A stretch of DNA of 64,000 nt from Macrolepiota albuminosa (Eukaryota > Basidiomycota > Agaricomycetes > Agaricales > Agaricaceae), in NCBI GenBank assembly GCA_027475525.1, contig JAMWFC010000052.1, forward strand, positions 682,001 to 746,000, in the 5' to 3' direction. Below, in pieces: positions 22,560-32,700 of the stretch (the stretch's first letter is position 1; each line of letters opens with the position of its first letter). Both the position numbers and the translations under genes were made by a program. A model generated the notes under the pieces. That model saw nothing but the letters and a program-made list of their open reading frames with translations. It did no database searches and was not told the origin of the DNA.

Positions 22560-25493
22560 CTAGGACCCGGATGACGATGCTCCCGCGACAGCGCCCGTCT
22601 CAGTCACCATTGCCTCCTCCTCCAGTGCGACGTTAATCGCGGGAGGGGGAGGCGCCGATTCCGTCCTCGGTGGGGTTATAGGCCCCTCGGCTGCAGGCGT
22701 GTCTACCACCATAGGCTCTGTTAGTGCGACGTTAATCGCTGAAGCGGTGGTGGTAAGCGTACCCTGCTCTGCCGTGCGTGACAGGAGATTGACCCGGCCT
22801 GGGTCCATGTCTGCTGCTGGCAGGTCATGCGCTGCCGAGCGTTTTAGGAGATTGACCCGATTCGGGTCCATGCCAATCAAGTAATAGAGGCCGTTGGCCT
22901 CAGGATTTTCCGGGAGCTTGCTCTCCTCGTGGTGCTTGAACATCAGACGATAGTGATCGTCTTCAGTCATCTCCCGCCATCCATCCCATTGCGGGATTGC
23001 GGCGGGGGTGCCATACTTGGAGAGGCGCTCCATACGCTCGTCATCAACCTGCTTAAAGATGTCCATAGACATCGTGGGGGAGTGGAACTGCTGTTCCAGG
23101 AAGACTACGCCGTACGTGTACGCGTGGTCCACCCATTCCAGCGGAATCCGGTTGTGTAACAAGACGCGTAACGCGTCGTCGTCGGAGAAGTTCCGTGCAT
23201 GGTCGTCGGGCACGTGAACTTGATGAATTTCGAGCTGCGGCCCACGTTGGGGCTCAAATGGCTGCTCGGGAAACATGGCGTCATACGAGGCAATCGCCTC
23301 TCGGTAAAGCCCTGGTCGGGCCACGACGAGGGTCATGCGCCGTACGATCACCGGCTTGGCTGCGCTGTTAGCGCACAATGCTCGACATAAGGCGAACCCA
23401 AAGAGGGTCCGCCAGTGCATGCGGTAGGCATGATCCACGGCGATACCTTGATAGGTATTCTCCAGCCCAGGTCGACCAAAGACCAGCGCGTACTGCGCCA
23501 GTTGGTCCAAGTCGAACGGTGTGGCTGGATCCTGAGCGCGCATTACGCGCAGCGCCGTGGTGCCATCGTCTTTCGTGCGCAAAAAGCGCCCCGGAATGTG
23601 TCGTCGCTCGACAAGAGCGAGGTCGTCAGGGCCCTGCATCGGGTTGACGAGGTCTTGGTACCTAGGCTCCTTCATCAGGAGCTGCATGGTTCGGTCGTGC
23701 AGAGCCTCCACTGTTCGCTGTGCGAACATCTGGAGCTCTGTGATCAGCATATACGCGACGATTCTGTCGCGACGCGGGACGTGTACATTGGCGTAATACT
23801 TATAGAGCCGGTCCAGCTCTAGAGGAGTGCGGGGAAGACCGCGTGGGGCGTGCTTGTAAACAATCGTGCCCGGTATGTGGGCAGGATGGCCAGAGGAATA
23901 TTCGTATGACGCCGCTCTATTGGCGTCAGCTCCCATCAACACCGTATTCGTGGCATACGAATAATAGGTGCAATGGCTGAGTGCTCCTCTAAAGCACGAG
24001 TTCATTCGCTCGATATCGAGCGGACCCCACACCTTCACCCCCAAGCCATCGGGGATCCTCCCCGAACATTCGTCCTCGGCCCTCTCCTTCTGGGCCTTTA
24101 GCTCCTTGGCGTGAATCGCCTTCTTCTTTGCGATGCGCTTATTGCGCGCTACTCGTTGGAATCGGTCTGCGGCCGATTCCCCCTCCTCCCCGTCCTCCTC
24201 CTGCTCCGAGCTCGACTCCCCATAGTCGCTCTCGTCGGACAGGGACGGTACTGGTTTCTTGCCCTTATCGGGCCTAGTCTTTCCCCTCGAGGTCGCCACC
24301 AGACCATCATACTGCTCCGGCGTACGGGGGTCTGGGGTCAAGACGACCACGGGATACTTTACTGGTGGGGCCGGTACAAACACCGGCAACATGAATAACA
24401 TCTGGACTTCTCCCGCTCGTGCGGGAATGCCAGCAGGAAAGAGTATAACCTCCAATTTGGAGGCATCGAGGGGCGGCTTACGGCCGCGACGCTGACGAGA
24501 CGGCCCCGACTTGGTCAGGGCGGACGATTCGGGTTGTGGCTGAGCCACCGGAGGAGCAGGCGCATTTCGCGCCAGAGTATTCCCTCCAGGCCCAGCGCGA
24601 GGAGTAACAGTAACGGGCGCTTTTGGCGCCACAGCAACGGGTTTGGACCCCCTAGGTGGGGCCCGAGACGATGCGGCTTCCCGCTGGCCCAAGGACAGAC
24701 CTGCCAAGGGTTCACTGACGGCAGCCATCGACTCTGAAGAGGCCTGCGAGCCCGACTCGGGTACCCGCGATGACGAAGCCACGGGCTGAGGAGGCTGCTC
24801 ATGGCGCGCGAATTGCGCTTCCGACGGCATCCTTGCCTGTGGAGGAGCGACCGGTCGACTGGGCTGATATCTCGCCCTCTTGACCTCAGCGGTCGATTCC
24901 TCGCTCGTGGTGATTTTGCGCTTAGACGCGCGCTCGATCTGCTCCAGCGCTGAGACGCGCTGCCTCTTCATCAGCTCGATCTGGTCGAGCAATCCCTCCA
25001 TCACCATCACGGCCAAACTGTCCTGCAGAAAGGACGCAGTTGCAGGGACTGGCTGTCCCGCTGCTTCCAGTCTGCCCAACAACCTATCTGACCCAACTAC
25101 ACTCTGCGCTTGTGGCGCAGGCTCCTCATACGACTCTGCTGCGGGCCGATGAGCCCATGGAACTGACGGCGGCCCCGTCACCACACCTGCATACGTCGGA
25201 TACGACGCAGACGAGCGTGAGGGCGGTTCCTGATAGTACCTATCCTCCGGGCGCCCATAGCGCCCATCATCATCGACCTCCATCTCTTGCGAGTGGAGGG
25301 GCGTTTGGTAAGGAAGCGGCTCCTCGCGGCCCGGGTAGGCCACGCCCGCTGACTGCAACTGACTCGCCGCCGGATATGGCGGCTGCCTCTGAAAATGGGA
25401 CAACTGAGATGACGACTGTATATTCGGGGGTCTCCCCCCTCCACTAGAGCCTTGCCGGCTCTGATCAATTTTTTGCGGCCCCCAATAGGCCAT
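22560..25493 (-). CDS. Element A ORF3, uncharacterised 977-residue protein in env position
   Basis: The start is the ATG at 25493 (MAYWGPQKID), conserved in element B. The frame is open further upstream but without a better ATG. The N-terminal third is Pro/Ser/Gln-rich. A predicted helix follows (LLDQIELMKRQRVSALEQIE), then a basic RQRRGRK patch, an acidic SDESDYGESSSEQEED run and a Lys-rich helix. The last 450 residues look globular and contain IPDGLGVKVWG, LYREAIASYDAMFP and HAYTYGVVFLEQQF, and end in duplicated MDPxRVNLLxRxA and AINVAL motifs. No signal peptide, membrane span or zinc motif is seen, so it is not a typical envelope. It is preserved in elements B, C and D. Function unknown; nucleic-acid or particle association is only a guess from the charge pattern. 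Confidence 0.85.
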   Translation of the reverse strand: MAYWGPQKIDQSRQGSSGGGRPPNIQSSSQLSHFQRQPPYPAASQLQSAGVAYPGREEPLPYQTPLHSQEMEVDDDGRYGRPEDRYYQEPPSRSSASYPTYAGVVTGPPSVPWAHRPAAESYEEPAPQAQSVVGSDRLLGRLEAAGQPVPATASFLQDSLAVMVMEGLLDQIELMKRQRVSALEQIERASKRKITTSEESTAEVKRARYQPSRPVAPPQARMPSEAQFARHEQPPQPVASSSRVPESGSQASSESMAAVSEPLAGLSLGQREAASSRAPPRGSKPVAVAPKAPVTVTPRAGPGGNTLARNAPAPPVAQPQPESSALTKSGPSRQRRGRKPPLDASKLEVILFPAGIPARAGEVQMLFMLPVFVPAPPVKYPVVVLTPDPRTPEQYDGLVATSRGKTRPDKGKKPVPSLSDESDYGESSSEQEEDGEEGESAADRFQRVARNKRIAKKKAIHAKELKAQKERAEDECSGRIPDGLGVKVWGPLDIERMNSCFRGALSHCTYYSYATNTVLMGADANRAASYEYSSGHPAHIPGTIVYKHAPRGLPRTPLELDRLYKYYANVHVPRRDRIVAYMLITELQMFAQRTVEALHDRTMQLLMKEPRYQDLVNPMQGPDDLALVERRHIPGRFLRTKDDGTTALRVMRAQDPATPFDLDQLAQYALVFGRPGLENTYQGIAVDHAYRMHWRTLFGFALCRALCANSAAKPVIVRRMTLVVARPGLYREAIASYDAMFPEQPFEPQRGPQLEIHQVHVPDDHARNFSDDDALRVLLHNRIPLEWVDHAYTYGVVFLEQQFHSPTMSMDIFKQVDDERMERLSKYGTPAAIPQWDGWREMTEDDHYRLMFKHHEESKLPENPEANGLYYLIGMDPNRVNLLKRSAAHDLPAADMDPGRVNLLSRTAEQGTLTTTASAINVALTEPMVVDTPAAEGPITPPRTESAPPPPAINVALEEEAMVTETGAVAGASSSGS

Positions 25494-25525
25494 TCTAAAG
25501 CAACACGTAGACGACGTGTATTGGG

Positions 25526-25552
25526 ACTGAGGAAAGAAAGAAAAAAACAGTC
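25526..25552 (-). promoter_or_regulatory. Probable 3' splice site ahead of ORF3 (element A)
   Basis: On the minus strand a run of about 20 pyrimidines ends in TCAG, 33 bases before the ORF3 ATG. The same tract precedes ORF3 in element B (35685-35712). It would make ORF3 the first AUG of a spliced RNA. No matching donor was identified with confidence. Confidence 0.5.
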
Positions 25553-25719
25553 TCCCAACTCCGCCAGTGGTGTAAACAACCACAAACACACGCCACCCGG
25601 CGCCGCGTCGGCGATCATAATCGCCTAAATAGTTACAATCACAGCCACACTTAGTGGCCACCCGGTCATTTACCGGCAATCAAAGTGGACTTCGTCCACA
25701 TTCCACCACCACACGCGCA

Positions 25720-28700
25720 TTACGCGCGTTTTGCTAGCTGCTGAGGGCGTTTCACGCCCTGCAGCTCTAGATACCTGTCCATCGCTGCAAGGTCTTTGCA
25801 GTTTACTAGCGGTTCCCAGGTAGTATCACCTAAGCTCCACCTTACCTCGAATTCGAGGCTTCCCCTTGTCCAACGATGACCTATCAGGTCATCTACGAAC
25901 CACTCCTGGTCATTACCAGTTCCAAAATCATACGGCTCCGGAGTTGCTCGATTAGGAAAGAGCGCATCACTACTGGCCATATATGGTCGCAATAGCGACA
26001 CATGAAATTTGGGGACTATCCTACGCGCTTGCAGCGCATGGGGTAGTTCCAGCACGTAGTTCGACGTACTCGGCTCCGCTTCAAGGACCTTATACGGTCC
26101 AATCCACTTTGGACACAACTTACTCGCTCTGCCTTTCGGCAGGTTCAGGTTCTTCGTAGAAAGGTACACTAGATTCCCTTTCTCGATTTCTGGTTCCTCA
26201 CGTCTGCGACTATTCGCGTGTTTGGTTTGCCAGACGCGCGATTCTATAATCGCATCATGGGCATCTGCCAGATTCCTTAGCGCGTTGCGCGCAAACTGCT
26301 TGACTCCCACATGAATAGCTTCGTCCGTACGAAGTTCACGAATCATGGATGGCATGTAGCCATTGTTGAGTTCAAAGGGTGAGTACCCTGTAGTCTCTGA
26401 TATGCTCGCATTTATCGCGAATTCCACGAGTGGGCATCTATCCACCCAGTCCTTCTGGTCAGGACGTACGAATGCTCGCAAGATCTGTGCGATATTTCTA
26501 TTCGCACGTTCCGTTTGACCATCCGTTTGCGGATGAAACGATGTCGACATGAGCAACTTTGCTCCTAGCAGTTTGTGCAACTCCTTCCACCATTTGGAAG
26601 TAAACTTAGCATCTCGATCGCTCACGATCGAGCTGGGCAGTCCATGGAGACGTACTATCTCCTTGAGATAGATCCACGACAAGTCTGACGCGGTCATGGT
26701 GGTTCTCACCGGAATGAGATGGACCATACTGGTCATTCTGCAGATGACTACCCACAGGTAGTTAAAGCCTTTCGACTCGGGGAACGGACCTATAAAGTCC
26801 ATCCCAATCGAATCCCAGGGTTTGACCGGGATGGGTAGCGAATGCAGCTTTCCTGGTGGCTTCAAAGTCGACACTTTCGACTGTTGACATAGCTCGCATG
26901 TCGAGCAGAATTGGCTCGTCTCTTTGGCCATTTGCGGCCACCAGTACCAGCGTCGCACGTAGTCCAGCGTTTTCTGAGTTCCGAAGTGGCCCACCACTGT
27001 GTGGGCCTGATCCAGGATAGTCGTAATTAACGACCTCTCCCGGGGGATGCAGATGACTTTGGACCCCGCGGGTCTGATAAGGTAGATGAGCTGTTGCTCC
27101 ACCTTGAAGCGCGGGTGCGCTTGGATATTGTTCAGAATCTCTACGCAGAGATTATCACCCTTGTATCCCTGTTGGATACGTGTGCGGAACTGCTCATTGC
27201 CTAGGTCGGCCGGTGCAGGAATATGGTCTTGTGACTCCAATGCTTGCTGGAGCGTCATCTCAGCACCTCTCGTAGGCACCTCTTGCCTCGTCTCTTCACG
27301 AAGCTGAGGGGCCGCATGCTCCAGCAATACCTGGGCTTCGATATCGCGAATTTCTCGCTGTTCGTGCAGTCGCTTACTGCGACGTGTTTCCTGCGCTCGC
27401 ATGGCGCGTAGCTCGACCCTATGTTCCTTGATTTCGTGGAACCGATGCAGGGGCAAGTCTTCGCCTTCGGGGTCAATACGTTTGTCCGCCTGGACATAGT
27501 CATGCGCGTCATGGACGTCATCTCGAGTATCACTCTCGAAATATCGAGACAGGCAGTCTGCGACTTTGTTCAATTCACCCTTCACATAGGTGATGTCGAA
27601 CTGATACCGCGACATGTAGTCGATCCAGCGACGTTGCCGCGGAGATAGGTGCACCTGAGTCTTGAAAAACTCTAGTGCTTTATGATCCGTAATGATATGG
27701 ATCTTGTATCCCATCAGTTTATCCTCCCATTTTAGGAGGGCTTCCAGGATAGCGAGTGTTTCTAACTCGTGTACAGCATAATTCTGCTGGGCAGCAGTGA
27801 ATTTACGGGACATAAACCCCGCTGGTCGGCAAGTTTGCCATGTTTTACCCTGGCCAAACATGGCCCCAACCCCAGTCTTCGACGCATCGCAAATGAGCCA
27901 GATGGGCTCGTCGATGCGTGGGTCAATTGGCCGGATGACCGGCGTTTTCGCGCATATGCGCTTAATCATCTCAAAACACCGCTGATGCAGCGGTCTCCAA
28001 TGAAACGGTGACCCATTCTGGGTCATGGCCATAAGTGGCCCAGTGTATGCAGTGATGTCTGGCAAGAAATTGCCAATATAGTTCACCAGTCCGACAAATC
28101 GTTGGATATCGTTATACGTGCGTGGAGTACGCCACTCTCGGATTCGGTCGAGCTTATCCGTATCAGGATGAATGCCCTTCTCGTCAATGACGTGACCGAG
28201 ACAATCTATACTCGTTGCGTACAACTCGCACTTCTTCCATTTGAGATAGAGGCTGGCCTTCCGTAGTCGTTCAAATACGACTCGTAGGTGCTGCTCATGC
28301 TCCTCAATGGAGTCAGAAAATATGAATATATCGTCTAAATAGACGTGCATGAACTTCCCGATTACATCTCGGAAGATTGAGGTCATTAACCTCTGAAATG
28401 TCGCCGGTGCATTACAATCACCAATCTGCATGATGTTACTCACGAACGTCCCCATCAGGGACGAGAACAGTGTCTTCGGTATATCCTCTTCGCGGATGCG
28501 AACCTGTTCGTACGCGTCTGTGAGGTCGATTTTCGACCGATACTTCGCTGTCGCAACATCTTCTCGTATCACTTCCTGATCTGGAAGAGGTGTTACATCC
28601 TTGACGGTATTATCATTGCGCTGTCGCGCGTCCAATGCCGTCCGCAACGTTCCATCCTTCTTGGGGATACAAAGCAATGGTGCAGCTTGCACCGCTGGTC

Positions 28701-29631
28701 GTGGTTCCCACCACTTCGCGTTTATGTATCTATTCGTCTTTTCACGAAGTTGATCCTGAAGTGCTCGCGGACAGCGAGGCAAATGATACTTGTACTGCTT
28801 GTTATCGTCAATGAGGTTGATCTCATGATTAACCTCCCGCCACGGAGGAAGCTCCTCCTTCGTTCCATTGACGATATCAGCAAACTCCCGTTGCCATTGC
28901 TGGCGCAATCGAGGAATATCCTCCTCTGTAAGGCTCAAAGCCTTGCCTTTTCCTTTGACTACGCGTGCTACACGCGGCTGAACCTTTGGCTCAAATCGCT
29001 CCCGTAAGGCACGTACGTGCTCTTCTATGAGATCTCCCGGGTTCAACCTTACAACGGGTTGTCTACCCCCCACTCTCGTCGCACTTAACGACGACTGCAC
29101 GCTTCTCGCTTTCAGCGAAAGCCCATCCAGTACGATATCCACTGTTTCGGATATCTCATCCTCTCGTGCATGACGGTACACTTCCCCCGTCTGGGTCGCC
29201 TGCCCCCGTCCCATGGTCTGCGTCACCATTGACGCCACCAATTCGTTCCACTCTCGTGGCATACGTGGGTCATACGCCCATTGCACTCCTGGCCGTGGCA
29301 CTGGTCGATCCATTAGCGACCTAGTGCTACCCACAGTTCCCATCGTACTGTATACCTCGTCCTCGACGAGATCCTCCACCTTCACTCGAGAGCTAGTCGG
29401 CTGGCATTCCAGCGACTCCACCACGCGTTTACTACGCTCATTCTTGCACTGCGCAGCCTGTTTAGGCTTTCCATTGGTACACCCAGTCACATCCGGGTGC
29501 TTCCCCGTCTTCAGAGTTCCTTGGAACTCTTCCTCAGTCATCAGTATAGCCGGCGAATCAGCCGGCAGGCTTTTCGGTGGGGCCTGTTCGTCCTCCACCT
29601 CCTGTACAGTCGCTCTCCTGCGACCATCTAG
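25720..29631 (-). CDS. Element A Pol: reverse transcriptase, RNase H, integrase, chromodomain-like tail
   Basis: The frame begins directly after the gag UGA and has no ATG near its start, so it is probably made as a Gag-Pol fusion. Numbering from base 29598: RT with DLTDAYEQVRI and the YLDD active site at about residues 420-423; RNase H with CDASKTGVGAMFG near 570 and ITDHKALEFFKT; integrase with HTVVGHFGTQ and CSTCELCQQSK (zinc site, near 866), then a DDE core with D about 934 (GMDFIGPFPES), D about 991 (IVSDRDAKF) and E about 1030 (QTDGQTERAN). The tail EFEVRWSLGDTTWEP resembles a chromodomain, which in chromoviruses directs integration to marked chromatin. All catalytic motifs are intact. 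Confidence 0.95.
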   Translation of the reverse strand, partial: LDGRRRATVQEVEDEQAPPKSLPADSPAILMTEEEFQGTLKTGKHPDVTGCTNGKPKQAAQCKNERSKRVVESLECQPTSSRVKVEDLVEDEVYSTMGTVGSTRSLMDRPVPRPGVQWAYDPRMPREWNELVASMVTQTMGRGQATQTGEVYRHAREDEISETVDIVLDGLSLKARSVQSSLSATRVGGRQPVVRLNPGDLIEEHVRALRERFEPKVQPRVARVVKGKGKALSLTEEDIPRLRQQWQREFADIVNGTKEELPPWREVNHEINLIDDNKQYKYHLPRCPRALQDQLREKTNRYINAKWWEPRPAVQAAPLLCIPKKDGTLRTALDARQRNDNTVKDVTPLPDQEVIREDVATAKYRSKIDLTDAYEQVRIREEDIPKTLFSSLMGTFVSNIMQIGDCNAPATFQRLMTSIFRDVIGKFMHVYLDDIFIFSDSIEEHEQHLRVVFERLRKASLYLKWKKCELYATSIDCLGHVIDEKGIHPDTDKLDRIREWRTPRTYNDIQRFVGLVNYIGNFLPDITAYTGPLMAMTQNGSPFHWRPLHQRCFEMIKRICAKTPVIRPIDPRIDEPIWLICDASKTGVGAMFGQGKTWQTCRPAGFMSRKFTAAQQNYAVHELETLAILEALLKWEDKLMGYKIHIITDHKALEFFKTQVHLSPRQRRWIDYMSRYQFDITYVKGELNKVADCLSRYFESDTRDDVHDAHDYVQADKRIDPEGEDLPLHRFHEIKEHRVELRAMRAQETRRSKRLHEQREIRDIEAQVLLEHAAPQLREETRQEVPTRGAEMTLQQALESQDHIPAPADLGNEQFRTRIQQGYKGDNLCVEILNNIQAHPRFKVEQQLIYLIRPAGSKVICIPRERSLITTILDQAHTVVGHFGTQKTLDYVRRWYWWPQMAKETSQFCSTCELCQQSKVSTLKPPGKLHSLPIPVKPWDSIGMDFIGPFPESKGFNYLWVVICRMTSMVHLIPVRTTMTASDLSWIYLKEIVRLHGLPSSIVSDRDAKFTSKWWKELHKLLGAKLLMSTSFHPQTDGQTERANRNIAQILRAFVRPDQKDWVDRCPLVEFAINASISETTGYSPFELNNGYMPSMIRELRTDEAIHVGVKQFARNALRNLADAHDAIIESRVWQTKHANSRRREEPEIEKGNLVYLSTKNLNLPKGRASKLCPKWIGPYKVLEAEPSTSNYVLELPHALQARRIVPKFHVSLLRPYMASSDALFPNRATPEPYDFGTGNDQEWFVDDLIGHRWTRGSLEFEVRWSLGDTTWEPLVNCKDLAAMDRYLELQGVKRPQQLAKRA

Positions 29632-29634
29632 TCA
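29628..29634 (-). promoter_or_regulatory. Gag stop UGA-CUAG, element A (probable readthrough site)
   Basis: TGA occupies 29634-29632 on the minus strand and is followed by CTAG. The pol frame continues in phase 11 codons to a GTG and then through Pol. The same seven bases, in the same phase, occur in B and C. Confidence 0.8.
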
Positions 29635-29636
29635 GT

Positions 29637-29790
29637 TGCGCTCATCACGCCGCTTTTCAGTTGCGCGATAGCGCCTCAAACAACCATCTGTATCGTTCAA
29701 CACCACTTTCTCCTGCGCTCATCACGCCGCTTTTCAGTTGCGCGATAGCGCCTCAAACAACCATCTGTATCGTTCAACACCACTTTCTCC
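29637..29790. repeat. 77-bp perfect tandem duplication (8 of 12)
   Basis: Bases 29637-29713 recur at 29714-29790 within the last codons of element A gag. Confidence 0.97.
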
Positions 29791-32700
29791 GCCTCAGAGG
29801 CGTACCATTCACAACGACCATGTCGTTCACGAAATCCAGCGACACCTTGTTCTTACGCATGAACGGCGTACCGATAATCATGTCATAGCGATCAAAATTC
29901 GCTATATCCACATATTCCTTCGTCGACGTTCCTGACGTCTTTATTCTCACCTCCGCGCCAAACTGCACCATAGCGCGACTCCCCACAGTCCCCAGCTGGA
30001 GCATCAAGGGCTCCTCCAGTTCATGAACGCGAATCGCGTTGACGTGAGCAAACTGGGGCGTAATGCCCGTAGTGGTACTCCCGGAGTCCCACAACGTCCA
30101 TGCCGGATGTCCATTGACATCAACATACGTGACCAGGCACTCCTTCTCTTCGGGAGTATAGCGTGGCCTCTGCAATTTATTAGTTGCTTTCTGCAGGGTT
30201 ACACGTCTCATTCGGACACGCTGATCCCCATGGCACTCCGTCAGTGCAAACAGATGTTCTTCCTCGTCATCACGAGCGTAATAGTCGCTGTCGTAGACGT
30301 CCACTGCGACGTATTCGTCGCCATCAATCTGGACGCTCTCAGCGTCATCCACTTCCGACCCGTCAGCCTCTACTTGCGGCTCCTCCTCGATTTCATCGAC
30401 GATTTCATCGTCCTCGTCGTCACTGACGACATCGCTCGGTGCCGCAGCCGTATGGGCCGCTCGGATGTGTGCCTTAGGAGGGGCGGGACACTCCTTAGCA
30501 AAGTGCCCGCTCCTGCCACAATTGTAGCACGCTGAGGGGTCCCCGGCAGGCCTTCTCTGGCCCACTCCTGGAGCTCCAGCGGTTTTACCCGCCATACGTG
30601 CTGCAGGCGCCACTACTCCTCTTGGTGCTACTTGATTCTGACCCGAAACGGGTCGACTGTCCTTCGCTGGCAATTGTCCAGCAGGTTTCGATCGAGGCCG
30701 TTGGCCTCCAGGAATTGTCTTGCGCACCACGAATCGCGGATTGCGATTGTTCTCCATCTCCGTCCGCTTGGCTAGGAAGGTTCCCACCTTCACTGCGTGA
30801 CGGGTCACTGGTCCTCGGCGTGAACTACGCTGCTCATAATGGTTTGCAGTCCGTGTCGACTGCTCATAACGGATGGCATACGCCAAAAATTCAGTCACAG
30901 TGTTGACCTCCGGAGACAAGTTATCGTCGCGTATCAACGCTCTCCTCATGTCTGCGGGTATTCCGTCCAGGAATGTCTCGCGGATAGTGTATTCGTCTGG
31001 ATAGACGGCCATATTCTGTGCATGACCCACAAGGTCATCATAAAAGGTCTGGACGCCAGTCTTAGCGTCATACACTGCCTTTCTAAAGGCATCGCGAGCT
31101 TCCTGCATCGTAGCAGCGTTAACGAACCGATTATACAGTCCTATCAGGACCTCTTTAAATGTCCAGTGCGATTTGTCGCGATTAATGTGGAGAACATGGC
31201 GACGGAACCAATTCCGAGCCTCTCCTTCCATAAATTCGTGTAGCACGAATATCCTTTCCTGGTCCATGTCGTCTCCACCATAGCAGCAGGCTGCGAGGTG
31301 GTAGCACACGTCCATGGCCCAGTCCTCCAGTTGCGAGAACCTATGTCCTCCAGCGTACGCACGTATGTGCTTACCATCGGATTTACGGGGGCTTACCCCA
31401 GCAGGGAACTTAAATCTGACTCCAAGGGAGTCATCCACCAGACGAGTGAGGCGGTCATGCATATGATCCATATGGATCCTGACCGCTTCATTCATTCCCG
31501 GCGTAGTTTCACGCAAATCATGAGGTGCGGGCATCGAGAATGCCCGAGGACTGCGAAACAGGTGCTCATTGACCACTCTTTCCGGCCGTGCGGGGGGCTG
31601 TTGCCTCACTTGTTGCTCCGCTGGTATTCCACCAGCCTGCCTGCCTCTGTCACGACGATTATTATCGTCCTGATCGTCATTCCTACGATCACGATCTCCA
31701 CCGTCGTGATTGCGACGATTTGGCTCCCTACGTTCGTAGTGACCACTACTGTCGTCACTACCACCCGGATCTCTGTCCGGTTCAGCAGTCCGAGCCGCGA
31801 ATTGTCGCCGCATGTCATCGACAGGCGTTACGCCCTCACGCCCTTCAAAGACTACCCCCTGGTCGTCAATGAACGACTCACCATGATCGCGCAAATCCTG
31901 GTTGCGTATCCTTTGGTAATTGACGCGTTCATTCCAGTTGTCCACTAGGTGGACGCGTCGCACTACGCGTTGTGGTCGCGTTCGCTCCTCAAGAATGTGG
32001 ACTTCGTCCACCTCTTCCTTGATTGTAACTTGCTTACGAGGTGTTTTAACCTCCTGCACTACAAGTGCTGCCTCTGGCTCTGCCGGAGTCGTCGTTACCG
32101 TCTCCACCTCCGACAATGCCTGCTGAGGCACTCCGCTAACAATGCGTTGACGGTTTGCGGCGTTCTGACGCCGAATGTAGTCTTGCTGAGACTCATTAGC
32201 CTGACGAGGCGCATTGAGCAATTCCATCGCGTCCGCGATTAGTGGCGCTCGTCTGCGCACACTCATCTCACATTCTACGGAGTCGGCTGGAGTAGCCGTT
32301 GAGACTGCTGACCCTCGCGCCGCTTTGCGCTTAAGGTATTCCACTACTTCGAGTTCGAAGATGCGCACAAACAATTCGATATATTCACTCGAATCTGCAC
32401 GGGGTACATCGTGGCTCCTAGCCGCCAGCAACTGTAAGTGCTTCACTACATAAAGCTGAAGACGCTTTCGCGTCGATTCCTTCACGACCGCCGGATATCG
32501 GTCCAATACTAGCTGCAACTGGATAGACAAGGTCGAATGCGACCTTTTGCTTTCCTCATCATCTGAGGACTCCAACTCGGACTCTAAGTCCATAACTCTC
32601 CTGAGGCCGTCATGCCTCACTTGCGGCTGTTTGCCGGCTCGTCGGTGCAACTCTGGACTTCCAGGCGTTGTTAACGCCTTGTCCAACCTTACGACATTGT

